From Acidobacteriota bacterium (GTDB lineage: Bacteria > Acidobacteriota > UBA6911): a stretch of DNA of 6,839 bases. The translations under genes were made by a program, and so were the position numbers. The stretch lies in NCBI GenBank assembly GCA_017860075.1, contig JAFNAH010000157.1, forward strand, positions 1 to 6,839, written 5' to 3'. The notes beneath the pieces were generated by a model that saw nothing but the letters and a program-made list of their open reading frames with translations, was not told where the DNA came from and did not search any database. Positions 1 to 5,654 of the stretch are shown in pieces. Numbering within the stretch: the stretch's first letter is position 1; each line of letters starts with the position of its first letter.

Positions 1-1
1 T

Positions 2-109
2 TGCATGTGGTGGCGGCTGCCTCAAAAGCGTGTGTGGGGGCTCGCCTTCCTTCTTGCCGGCTGGGTTCTTTGCGCAGTCTTCGTCTCAGGATTCAACGTG
101 TCCCTCTGA
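2..109 (+). CDS. C-terminal tail of a possible membrane protein (partial)
   Basis: An open frame enters from the left edge and ends at TGA 107-109. It encodes about 35 residues, CMWWRLPQKRVWGLAFLLAG and onward, ending in FNVSL. A basic stretch (PQKR) is followed by about 17 hydrophobic residues, which fits the last transmembrane helix of a membrane protein with a short tail. The other two forward frames give arginine-rich or otherwise unconvincing peptides. No start or family motif is visible, so no function can be given. It lies on the same strand as the next gene, about 100 bases upstream. It could also be a chance open frame. Confidence 0.35.
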   Translation, partial: CMWWRLPQKRVWGLAFLLAGWVLCAVFVSGFNVSL

Positions 110-209
110 GAAGTCTGCTGCCCTGACGGCGATAGGCGCCTGGTTTCCGAGCCGACTTGCCGTCTGCAGTCCCGAGTGATAAAACGCACGCAACTGAAAA
201 GGAGCCGCG
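110..209 (+). promoter_or_regulatory. Upstream region and ribosome binding site of the MBL-fold gene
   Basis: The only firm signal is a Shine-Dalgarno sequence, AAAAGGAG (197-204), five bases before ATG 210. It fixes the start of the hydrolase gene. A 6-bp inverted repeat (GACGGC 125-130 with GCCGTC 159-164) could form a hairpin after the upstream gene, but no T-run follows. A GATAAA (178-183) resembles a -10 box, but the nearest -35-like TTGCCG (157-162) sits only 15 bases away, so the promoter is not convincing. Confidence 0.5.
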
Positions 210-1062
210 ATGAACAAGGGATGTAAGTTCCTCTTTGCTTATACGGTCATGCTGTGTCTTTCGGTCTGTGTAGCCCGTGGCCAGGGAGGGGTGCCGGCGG
301 ACAAGGCAGGTCAGTCATGGTTCACTGCCAGAAAGGTGGCTGACGGGGTGTGGTGCATCAATGACCACGGTAGCGATAACATGTACCTGGTGGAGGGCAG
401 GCAGCAAGCGATGTTGATCGATACTGGCCTGGGCGTCGCGAAGTTGAATGACTTCGTCAGGACGCTGACCAGTCTGCCCCTGGTTGTCGTCAACACCCAC
501 GGCCACCCTGATCATGGCGATCAAGGAGACCGGCACGGCGGATTCCAGAAAGCGAATGGCGGAAAACATGGTCAAGGGCGCCCCGGCAGCAGACATGGTG
601 CGCGTCGAGGACATCCTCCGGATGCCCGCGGCTGAGCTCCTGCCCCTGAAAGACGGGCAGGTACTCGACCTGGGCGGACGAAAGCTGGAGGTGATTCATA
701 CACCCGGCCACACGCCCGGAGAGATAGTGCTCCTGGACTCTGCGAACAGAGTTGTCTTCACCGGCGACAATGACAACGTACTCGTGTGGCTCTTCCTGCC
801 CACAAGCATGCCATTGGAGATCTACCTTGAGAGCCTGAAGAAGCTTCAAAAGCGAGAAGGCGAGTTCGATACGATAATGCCGGGGCACGGACTCCCCTTG
901 CCCGGGAGCTTTGTCGACGAACAGATTATCTGCGTGGAGAACATCCTGGATGGTACGTGCAAGGGCGAGCCGTACAAGTCTTTCGCCGGAGAAGCCCTGG
1001 TGTGCAGATACAAGAGCGCTTCAGTCGCTTTTGATCCAAACAATCTTCGAGCCGGGAAGTAG
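210..1062 (+). pseudogene. MBL-fold metallo-hydrolase with signal peptide, frameshifted
   Basis: The two parts of one metallo-beta-lactamase-fold hydrolase lie in different frames. The first starts at ATG 210 and has a basic-hydrophobic signal peptide of about 25 residues, so the product would be exported. Then come the usual opening strands (VADGVWCIND, MLIDTGLG) and the metal motif HGHPDH (residues 97-102, bases 498-515). Immediately after this the family-like sequence moves one frame on: IKETGTADSRKRMAENM starts at 520 and runs to TAG 1060-1062. That part holds the remaining ligands: His in HTPGHTPGE (709-711), Asp in FTGDND (766-768) and His in MPGHG (886-888). Read without correction, the first frame runs through unrelated sequence to a stop at 635. 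The shift equals one extra base, or loss of two (or 3n+2). The usual GGN-type residues after DH are also missing, so a small deletion is possible. The substrate cannot be predicted. It may be a true pseudogene or a sequence error. Confidence 0.8.
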
Positions 1063-1066
1063 CGGA

Positions 1067-1096
1067 TCCGGGCTATCGCGATAGAAACAGCCCGGA
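1067..1096. terminator. Inverted repeat between convergent genes, possible bidirectional terminator
   Basis: TCCGGGCT (1067-1074) is the exact reverse complement of AGCCCGGA (1089-1096), with a 14-base spacer. It begins 4 bases after the stop of the + strand hydrolase and overlaps the stop of the minus-strand prenyltransferase (TAG read from 1075-1073). A terminator shared by the two convergent genes would fit this position. Neither side has a clear T-run, so factor-independent termination is doubtful. Confidence 0.4.
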
Positions 1097-1975
1097 GGCA
1101 AGCAGGAGAGGGGTCAGAAGGTTCAGGAGTACGTTGATTCCGAGCGCGGGTTTCAGCTTCTCCGCGTCGCAACCATGTCTGAGTGCGCCGAGCGACGCGC
1201 GGACCGCCAGCGGCACCGTCAGCAGCGCCAGGAGAGAGAGGGGTGGCAGGATCCGCAATAGCACCGCGACGGCCACCGAAATGTACGTTCCTGCCAGGAA
1301 GAGAGTGTAGATGACGGCGCCGGCCCTGATACCGTGCACGATCAGTACGTTCCTGCGCCCACCTGAGCGATCAGCCTCGACGTCAGGAAACTGGTTCAGC
1401 AGAAGCAGGTTGCTGACCAGAAAGAATGGAACCATCGACGCCGCGAATGCGGTCATCGAGTAGTCTCCACCCAGTACGACGTCAGTTCCCATCACCATGC
1501 ACGTCCCGAAGCCCAAACCCGGGGCTATGAGGCAGAGCAACGGTCTGCGAGTCAACCAGGGCGTGTACAGGGAAACGGTTACCAGGCCGAGGATCCCTAT
1601 AGGCAGGATCCTCCACCCGCAGGCAACCGCAAAATAGACGCCGATTGCCGCGGTTATACCGGCGCACGCGAGCCCGATTCCGAGGGCGTATCCCGTCATG
1701 TCCGGATGGCGTTGCAGTGTGCCGCTTCCACCACTGAAGGGTGTGCGGACGGTGTTGAAATCGACGCCGGTGTGGTAGTCCGAGTACTCGTTGAGGGAGT
1801 TGACTGCTGCATGGGCGCATACCGCACCGACGAGCGCAAGTAACACATCGGTCCAGCTGACGGATCCCTTGCGCCAGAACGCGCAGCCGGCTCCAAGGGC
1901 AACACACGAGGGATTGAGAAGGAGGAACGGGACCCGCAGGGTGCCGAGGTAATCATTGATGCCCGGTTTAGTCAT
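1073..1975 (-). CDS. UbiA/MenA-type membrane prenyltransferase
   Basis: This encodes a 300-residue polytopic membrane protein of the UbiA superfamily, which transfers a polyprenyl chain from its diphosphate to an aromatic or similar acceptor. The first Mg-diphosphate motif is at N62-x3-D66-x5-D72 (in NEYSDYHTGVD), followed by RTPFSGGSG (77-85), the arrangement of MenA-like members. The second motif is D198-x3-D202 in NQFPDVEADRSGGRRN. Hydrophobic segments fill the remainder, and the length is normal. The ATG at 1975 is chosen because typical family sequence (INDYLGTLRVPFLLLNP) begins there. The frame stays open to 2236, but the added residues look non-coding and would overlap the next gene. 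An ATG at 1987 is the nearest alternative. No strong ribosome binding site precedes either. A quinone-pathway role is possible, but no other quinone gene is nearby and the acceptor is unknown. Confidence 0.88.
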   Translation of the reverse strand: MTKPGINDYLGTLRVPFLLLNPSCVALGAGCAFWRKGSVSWTDVLLALVGAVCAHAAVNSLNEYSDYHTGVDFNTVRTPFSGGSGTLQRHPDMTGYALGIGLACAGITAAIGVYFAVACGWRILPIGILGLVTVSLYTPWLTRRPLLCLIAPGLGFGTCMVMGTDVVLGGDYSMTAFAASMVPFFLVSNLLLLNQFPDVEADRSGGRRNVLIVHGIRAGAVIYTLFLAGTYISVAVAVLLRILPPLSLLALLTVPLAVRASLGALRHGCDAEKLKPALGINVLLNLLTPLLLASGLFLSR

Positions 1976-2105
1976 GGCGCTTTGCATACAACGGCACTCA
2001 GTCTGCCGATATCGCCAGCGGTCAGTACGCGAATAGCACCTGACACGGTCGGAATTCGACATCGCCGCGGCTGCCAGGTTGGTGCGCGACACTGGTGCGG
2101 GCAAT

Positions 2106-2126
2106 GCGCGTTTCGGCGAAGCGCGC
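2106..2126. repeat. GC-rich hairpin between two minus-strand genes
   Basis: GCGCGTTTCG (2106-2115) and CGAAGCGCGC (2117-2126) are inverted copies with a single mismatch (a T-G wobble on the + strand) and one base between them. It lies in the 187-base gap between the isomerase stop and the prenyltransferase start. No T-run follows on the minus strand, so it is not a standard terminator. It could stabilise or process the upstream mRNA. I see no other copy in the window. Confidence 0.35.
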
Positions 2127-2162
2127 CGACTTCTTCCCGCCAGACTCCAGAGAGTTACTGCA

Positions 2163-2990
2163 TCAAACCAGCCTCGACAGGTGCTCCAGACTCTTGGCGG
2201 CCTGTGCAGGTGTCCCGCATTCGACGGAAAAGACAATATCGCGGGGGCACTTGCGCTTCACAATCTCAATGATCCGGGTCCAGTCAAGAACGCCCTCACC
2301 GCAGGCGCAGCCGACCGGCGTGCCGGTAACCTTCCCACGTTCGGCTTCGCCGTGGGTCACCGAGATGTCTTTTGCGTGCATGTGCACCAACCGATCGGCG
2401 ACCCGTTCCAGCCAGGCATAGACGTCGTGGCCGCAGAGATAGGCGTTGCCGGTATCGAAGTTGATGCCGATGGCAGGCGACTTGACCAGGTTGTAGATAC
2501 GATCGAGCCCTTCAGGAGTGCGCGAGTACTGCGCGTGCGGCTCAATCCCGATCTTGACGCCGCGGCGCTCGGCGATGAAGGCGGCTTCCTGCAGGGTATA
2601 CTTGATGAGCACGAAGTCTTCCTCCTCGGTGGTCCACCTGGCCTTGACGCCTTCGTCCGTGTTGACCACACCAACGCCGATTTCCGCGGCCACCCGGATG
2701 GCGAGTTTGACATACTCGCCGTGGACGTCCGGCCTGCCAAGCGGCCCGTGGCACTGCAGGGCTGAGATCTTCAGACCCGCCTTGTCGCACGCGTCCTTGA
2801 TGCGCCAGGGATCGTCAAACATGGACACCGTGTGATAGTAACCGGCCTCGCTCATCAACTCGCGTCCAAAATGAACCATCGGCTCGAAGTACCTGTATCC
2901 CATCTCAGCCGCGCGTGCGACAGCCCATTCAAAGGGTTTGTCCGAACTGCGCGAGAACTCCGCGTTCAACCCGACATGAATAGTACCCAT
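2163..2990 (-). CDS. Sugar phosphate isomerase/epimerase (xylose isomerase-like TIM barrel)
   Basis: This 275-residue protein belongs to the AP endonuclease 2/xylose isomerase-like TIM-barrel superfamily, cytosolic metal-dependent enzymes that isomerise or epimerise sugars and related polyols. The four expected metal ligands are in place: E150 (KIGIEPH), D179 (INFDTGN), H205 (VHMHAKD) and E257 (FSVECG). The family features LQCHG (residue 81 region) and CGEGVLDW (231-238) are also present. The ATG at 2990 is preferred over one at 3017, because AAAGGAGTGGAGGCAT directly precedes it on the minus strand, giving two purine-rich Shine-Dalgarno cores, and the barrel's first strand (TIHVGLNAEF) starts right after. 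The exact substrate cannot be told, since this family is very diverse. It is transcribed in the same direction as the prenyltransferase downstream, but the 187-base gap argues against tight coupling. Confidence 0.88.
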   Translation of the reverse strand: MGTIHVGLNAEFSRSSDKPFEWAVARAAEMGYRYFEPMVHFGRELMSEAGYYHTVSMFDDPWRIKDACDKAGLKISALQCHGPLGRPDVHGEYVKLAIRVAAEIGVGVVNTDEGVKARWTTEEEDFVLIKYTLQEAAFIAERRGVKIGIEPHAQYSRTPEGLDRIYNLVKSPAIGINFDTGNAYLCGHDVYAWLERVADRLVHMHAKDISVTHGEAERGKVTGTPVGCACGEGVLDWTRIIEIVKRKCPRDIVFSVECGTPAQAAKSLEHLSRLV

Positions 2991-3124
2991 ATGCCTCCAC
3001 TCCTTTCGTGGGATCATTTCTATCCCCTTCAGGGGGCAGAAAGCAATGAGCAGTTCCTCCTGTGCCGGCCGGAGGCCATTTCCTGAGCAACTCGCTCACA
3101 GGCCGAAGAAACGGGCTTGTTCCT
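2991..3124. other. Left part of the divergent intergenic region
   Basis: This stretch lies between the minus-strand isomerase start and the candidate cold-shock promoter. It holds the isomerase's ribosome binding site (plus-strand complement at about 2994-3005) and a short inverted repeat, CCCC-TTCA-GGGG (3024-3035), within what would be the isomerase leader. I found no convincing minus-strand -35/-10 pair and no credible gene here. Confidence 0.45.
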
Positions 3125-3153
3125 TGCATTGGGACGGAAGTTAGCGTACAATA
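3125..3153 (+). promoter_or_regulatory. Candidate sigma-70-type promoter of the cold-shock gene
   Basis: TTGCAT (3125-3130) and TACAAT (3148-3153) are separated by exactly 17 bases. The -10 box differs from TATAAT at one position, while the -35 box keeps only the TTG core. Transcription would start near 3160 and give a leader of about 163 nt before the cold-shock start codon. Long leaders of this kind are known for cspA-type genes. No consensus was computed for this organism, so the call rests on spacing and position. Confidence 0.55.
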
Positions 3154-3196
3154 GCGCCCGTCTGATCAGGTTTTTGTACCAGTCGTAACGGATTTT

Positions 3197-3238
3197 GGCT
3201 GCGGCTCCTGATGAGGGGACAGCAGCCTTTTTCGTTTT
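3197..3238 (+). promoter_or_regulatory. Terminator-like hairpin in the cold-shock leader (putative attenuator)
   Basis: GGCTGC (3197-3202) pairs with GCAGCC (3222-3227). An imperfect inner stem (G3203-C3220, then C3205-C3208 with G3215-G3218 including one T-G pair) closes a six-base loop, TGATGA. TTTTT follows at once (3228-3232), then CG and TTTT. This has the form of an intrinsic terminator, yet it sits about 37 nt after the predicted transcription start and about 90 nt before the only gene on this strand. The loop bases CCTGAT (3207-3212) are complementary to ATCAGG (3166-3171) earlier in the leader, so a competing or kissing pairing is possible. Temperature-dependent or growth-dependent read-through is my inference. 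Confidence 0.5.
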
Positions 3239-3291
3239 GGCATGAATACAATTGGTGGCGAGAACATGAGTACAGCACAGTAAAAAACAAT

Positions 3292-3306
3292 CCGCTCGAG
3301 AAGCGG
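3292..3306 (+). promoter_or_regulatory. Small hairpin just before the cold-shock ribosome binding site
   Basis: CCGCT (3292-3296) and AGCGG (3302-3306) form a perfect 5-bp stem with loop CGAGA. It ends 8 bases before the Shine-Dalgarno AGGAAA (3315-3320), which is followed by ATG at 3323. A stem here could keep the binding site exposed or affect ribosome loading. Short stems also arise by chance. Confidence 0.4.
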
Positions 3307-3322
3307 GAAAGAATAGGAAAAG

Positions 3323-3526
3323 ATGAAAGAACAAGGAACAGTGAAGTGGTTTAACAACGAAAAGGGCTATGGCTTCATCAGCCGAGATAGCGGTGATGAT
3401 GTTTTCGTACACCATTCTGCCATCCTGGCAGAGGGCTTCAAATCGCTCAACGAGGGTGATCGGATCACCTTTGATGTCGTGAAAGGGCCAAAGGGCTGGC
3501 AGGCTCAGAACGTGGTGAAGCTGTAA
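3323..3526 (+). CDS. Cold-shock domain protein (CspA family)
   Basis: This encodes a 67-residue single cold-shock domain, the usual full length for the family. Such proteins are cytosolic, bind single-stranded RNA and DNA, and act as RNA chaperones that loosen mRNA structure, often at low temperature or in growth transitions. The opening [16 protein letters not shown] contains W9 and F10 and the RNP1 motif (KGYGFIS, 14-20). RNP2 is VFVHH (27-31), and the C-terminal [13 protein letters not shown] is standard. The start at ATG 3323 has AGGAAA two bases upstream of it (3315-3320). The gene is a single unit with its own candidate promoter, structured leader and strong terminator, and the region is visibly more AT-rich than its neighbours. 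Many paralogues carry different csp names, so I give none. Whether this copy is cold-induced cannot be read from the sequence. Confidence 0.97.
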   Translation: MKEQGTVKWFNNEKGYGFISRDSGDDVFVHHSAILAEGFKSLNEGDRITFDVVKGPKGWQAQNVVKL

Positions 3527-3548
3527 TACGGTAGTCAGTTTCGAGAGA

Positions 3549-3583
3549 GAGGTTCCGGGTTAACCGGAGCCTCTTTCTTTTTT
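3549..3583 (+). terminator. Intrinsic terminator of the cold-shock gene
   Basis: GAGGTTCCGG (3549-3558) pairs with CCGGAGCCTC (3564-3573), a 10-bp stem with one T-G wobble and loop GTTAA. TTTCTTTTTT (3574-3583) follows immediately. The hairpin begins 22 bases after the cold-shock stop codon and has all the features of a Rho-independent terminator on the + strand. Confidence 0.92.
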
Positions 3584-3660
3584 CCCCTGTCAGTCGCCCG
3601 CCAGCCTCGACCCGCCCTGCGCCGCAGTCTGAGTCACTCGCCTGCTGTCAAGGTCCGGCA

Positions 3661-3693
3661 TGAGAATCCTTCGGCCAGGTGTTAGTATTCTCA
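3661..3693. promoter_or_regulatory. Inverted repeat upstream of the regulator gene, possible operator
   Basis: TGAGAAT (3661-3667) and ATTCTCA (3687-3693) are exact inverted copies with 19 bases between them. They end 24 bases before the ATG of a gene encoding a winged-helix DNA-binding protein. Autoregulation through this site would be a natural idea, but proteins with OmpR-type winged helices often bind direct repeats, so it is only a candidate. A 7-bp repeat can occur by chance. No good -35/-10 pair was found in 3584-3717. The start codon is supported by AGAGGA at 3706-3711. Confidence 0.35.
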
Positions 3694-3717
3694 CTGAAAA
3701 AGCCCAGAGGACCTTAG

Positions 3718-5358
3718 ATGGCGCGCAGATTCCAGGTCGGGGACTTCGTTGTGGAACCCGATCTGAACCGCATCACGCGGGGAGACGCTGCAGTATCGGT
3801 CGAGCCCAAAGTCATGGACGTCCTCGTGTGCCTCGCCGAACGGCCGGGCGAAGTCTTCACGAGAGAAGAAATCCTCCGCAGGGTTTGGCCCGACACACAT
3901 GTGACAGAGGAAGCGCTGACTTATTCGATATCCGCGCTGCGCAAGGTTCTCGGCGACGACGCGCGCTACCCCCATATAATCCAGACCATTTCCCGCCGCG
4001 GGTACAGGCTGATCGCCCAGGTTCAGGCCACGGTCGCCCCGGTTGCACCTTCCCTTCCTTCAGTCGCGGTGCTTGCCTTCTCTGACATGAGCCCGGGGAG
4101 GGATCATGAGTATTTCTGCGACGGCATCGTGGAAGAGATCACGAATCGCCTCACGCACCTGCGGGGACTGCGGGTTGCAGCTCGGACTTCGGCCTTCGCA
4201 TTCAAAGGGCAGGCCGAGGACGTTCGAAGCATAGGCAGGAAACTCGGGGTGGGAGCAGTCCTCGAGGGCAGCGTGCGCAAGTCCGGCACTCATCTCCGCA
4301 TTACGGCGCAACTGGTAAATGTCGCCGACGGGTGTCAGCTCTGGTCAGTGAGTTTCGACCGCGACAGCGAAGACGTCTTCGCGATCCAGGACGAGATCTC
4401 CCAGAAGGTGGTCCGTGCCCTCGAAGTCGAGTTGAGCGACAGGGAAAGAAGCATCCTCGGCAAAGCTCCCACCCAAAGCGTCGAAGCGTACGAGTTCTAC
4501 CTGCGCGGCCGCCAGTTCTTCTACAAATCGAAACGCAGGAGTATCCAGTGCGCGCTCGAGATGCTGACCCGCGCCGCCGGCAAGGATCCGACCTTCGCCC
4601 AGGCATGGGCCGGGATGGCAGACTGCTATTCCTACCTGTACATGTATTTTGACAACGACCAGCTGAATCTCGAACTGGCGCGAGAGATGAGCCGGACCTC
4701 CCTCGAACTCGATCCCGACCTTGCGGAGGCACACTCGGCCAGCGGCCTCGCCTCGTCACTCAGCAAGCTCTACATCCAGGCGGAAAAGGAGTTCCAGGCA
4801 GCCATCCGCCTGAATCCCCACCTGTTTGAAGCCTACTATTTCTATGCCCGGACCTGCTTCGTCCAGGGGAAACTCGAGGAGGCGACCCGGCTCTATGAAC
4901 AGGCGGAGATCGTCAAGCCGGATGATTGCCAGGCCCCTTCGCTTCTTGCCTTCACCTGCCGTACCCTCGGTCAGCGGGAGAGGGCTGAAGACGCCTATCG
5001 TCGCACACTGGCCAAGGTCAGGAAACAGCTGGATCTGAATCCCGATGATTCTCGCGCAATCTACCTCGGCGCAACAGCTCTCATGGAGCTCGGCCATCCT
5101 TCAGAGGGACTGCAATGGGCCCGGAGGTCCTACGACCTGGATCCCGATGATCCCTACATCGTCTACGGTATCGCCTGCTTTCACTCACGGATGGGGAAGA
5201 TCGAGGAAGCTGTCACCTGTTTCGAACAGGCGATCCGTGCCGGATTCAGTCATGTCGAATGGATCAAGAACGACAGCGATTTCGATCCGATCCGTGATCA
5301 CCCCCGCTTCCTGGCAGCAATGGATCAAGAACGACAGCGATTTCGATCCGATCCGTGA
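3718..5358 (+). CDS. Winged-helix / TolB-N-like / TPR-repeat regulator, C-terminus altered by a tandem duplication
   Basis: This 546-residue protein appears soluble. Residues 4-102 are an OmpR/CadC-type winged-helix DNA-binding domain, with the recognition region around EEALTYSISALRKVLGDD and the wing ISRRGYRLIAQV. Residues about 115-240 form the TolB-N-like domain seen after such helices (SVAVLAFSDMSPGRDHEYFC, LEGSVRKSGTHLRITAQLVN, LWSVSFDRD). Residues about 255-515 are TPR-type helical repeats (for example AEKEFQAAIRLNPHLFEAYY, GKIEEAVTCFEQAIRAG), which usually bind proteins. No transmembrane helix separates the parts, unlike CadC. AGAGGA lies 6 bases before ATG 3718. The last 12 residues (MDQERQRFRSDP) are not native. 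A perfect 61-bp tandem repeat shifts the frame, and the second copy, read in frame 2, restores the family-like end WIKNDSDFDPIRDHPRFLAA and continues to a stop at 5449. With one copy the protein would have 556 residues. The target genes and ligand are unknown. Confidence 0.9.
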   Translation: MARRFQVGDFVVEPDLNRITRGDAAVSVEPKVMDVLVCLAERPGEVFTREEILRRVWPDTHVTEEALTYSISALRKVLGDDARYPHIIQTISRRGYRLIAQVQATVAPVAPSLPSVAVLAFSDMSPGRDHEYFCDGIVEEITNRLTHLRGLRVAARTSAFAFKGQAEDVRSIGRKLGVGAVLEGSVRKSGTHLRITAQLVNVADGCQLWSVSFDRDSEDVFAIQDEISQKVVRALEVELSDRERSILGKAPTQSVEAYEFYLRGRQFFYKSKRRSIQCALEMLTRAAGKDPTFAQAWAGMADCYSYLYMYFDNDQLNLELAREMSRTSLELDPDLAEAHSASGLASSLSKLYIQAEKEFQAAIRLNPHLFEAYYFYARTCFVQGKLEEATRLYEQAEIVKPDDCQAPSLLAFTCRTLGQRERAEDAYRRTLAKVRKQLDLNPDDSRAIYLGATALMELGHPSEGLQWARRSYDLDPDDPYIVYGIACFHSRMGKIEEAVTCFEQAIRAGFSHVEWIKNDSDFDPIRDHPRFLAAMDQERQRFRSDP

Positions 5359-5379
5359 TCACCCCCGCTTCCTGGCAGC
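5258..5379 (+). repeat. Perfect 61-bp tandem duplication at the end of the regulator gene
   Basis: Bases 5258-5318 are repeated without a mismatch at 5319-5379. The preceding base (G5257 against C5318) and the following base (A5319 against C5380) differ, so the unit is exactly two copies of 61 bp. Because 61 is not a multiple of three, the second copy is read in another frame, giving a stop at 5356-5358. The original reading continues in frame 2 after copy two to TAA 5447-5449. Lack of any difference implies a very recent event or an assembly error. Confidence 0.97.
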
Positions 5380-5449
5380 CCTGCACGATCTGGAAAACAG
5401 GCCGGCACGGCTGGGGATGGGTGCAACTGTCCCGGACGCTCATTCGTAA

Positions 5450-5590
5450 TTCCGTATGTCGCTGCCGCGCAGCCTGAGCCTTTTGGAGCGGACCATTTCC
5501 TCGACCTGGCGAAGAAGACAGACTTCCTTGCCGCCGACCGTGTGGACGGACAGGGCTGATCTTCTCTGGAACTTGAAGTCCTTGAGGCGA
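5450..5590. other. Gap between the convergent regulator and phosphatase genes
   Basis: No gene is supported in this gap, which begins after the ancestral regulator stop at 5449. There is a weak inverted pair, GAAGTC (5575-5580) and GACTTC (5601-5606), but no T-run and no clear intrinsic terminator for either convergent gene. If the regulator is read with its present frame, the noncoding stretch starts at 5359, and 5359-5449 is its relic 3' end. Confidence 0.5.
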
Positions 5591-5654
5591 TTATCCGGCC
5601 GACTTCTTCATCAGCAGCATGAGCGTCATGTCGTCGGTCGGCAGGGCCGGATAA
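5591..5654. repeat. 10-bp inverted repeat ending on the phosphatase stop codon
   Basis: TTATCCGGCC (5591-5600) and GGCCGGATAA (5645-5654) are exact inverted copies 44 bases apart. In the minus-strand mRNA the downstream arm ends precisely with the TAA stop of the phosphatase. The upstream arm lies two bases from the end of the larger hairpin at 5656-5685. A large-loop stem at the 3' end of the message is possible; chance within GC-rich coding sequence cannot be excluded. Confidence 0.45.

Noticed and set aside
210..290. Lipoprotein signal at LSVC in the MBL-fold leader peptide.
   Set aside because: Valine directly before the cysteine does not fit a lipobox, which needs Gly, Ala or Ser there; an ordinary signal peptide is more likely.
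498..530. Programmed ribosomal frameshifting in the MBL-fold gene.
   Set aside because: No slippery heptamer or stimulatory structure is visible at the join, and the residues normally following DH are missing.
484..1062. The second half of the MBL-fold gene as an independent gene starting at TTG 484.
   Set aside because: There is no ribosome binding site, the first ten or so residues are the metal-motif region read out of frame, and family similarity begins only at about 520.
1976..2236. N-terminal extension of the prenyltransferase up to 2236.
   Set aside because: The extra 87 residues are rich in Arg and Ser without family similarity and would overlap the end of the isomerase gene; the real protein begins near 1975.
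2079..2765. A long plus-strand open frame of 228 codons across the isomerase gene.
   Set aside because: It is the antisense of a gene with clear metal ligands and a strong ribosome binding site, and its own product has no recognisable features.
3207..3215. CTGATGAG in the cold-shock leader resembles the core of a hammerhead ribozyme.
   Set aside because: The required CGAAA element and the surrounding three-stem layout are absent; the bases are the loop of a simple hairpin.
3247..3252. A second TACAAT that could be a -10 box close to the cold-shock gene, downstream of the hairpin.
   Set aside because: No usable -35 sequence lies 16-18 bases upstream; the upstream pair at 3125-3153 is better. 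It remains the main alternative if the hairpin is not transcribed.
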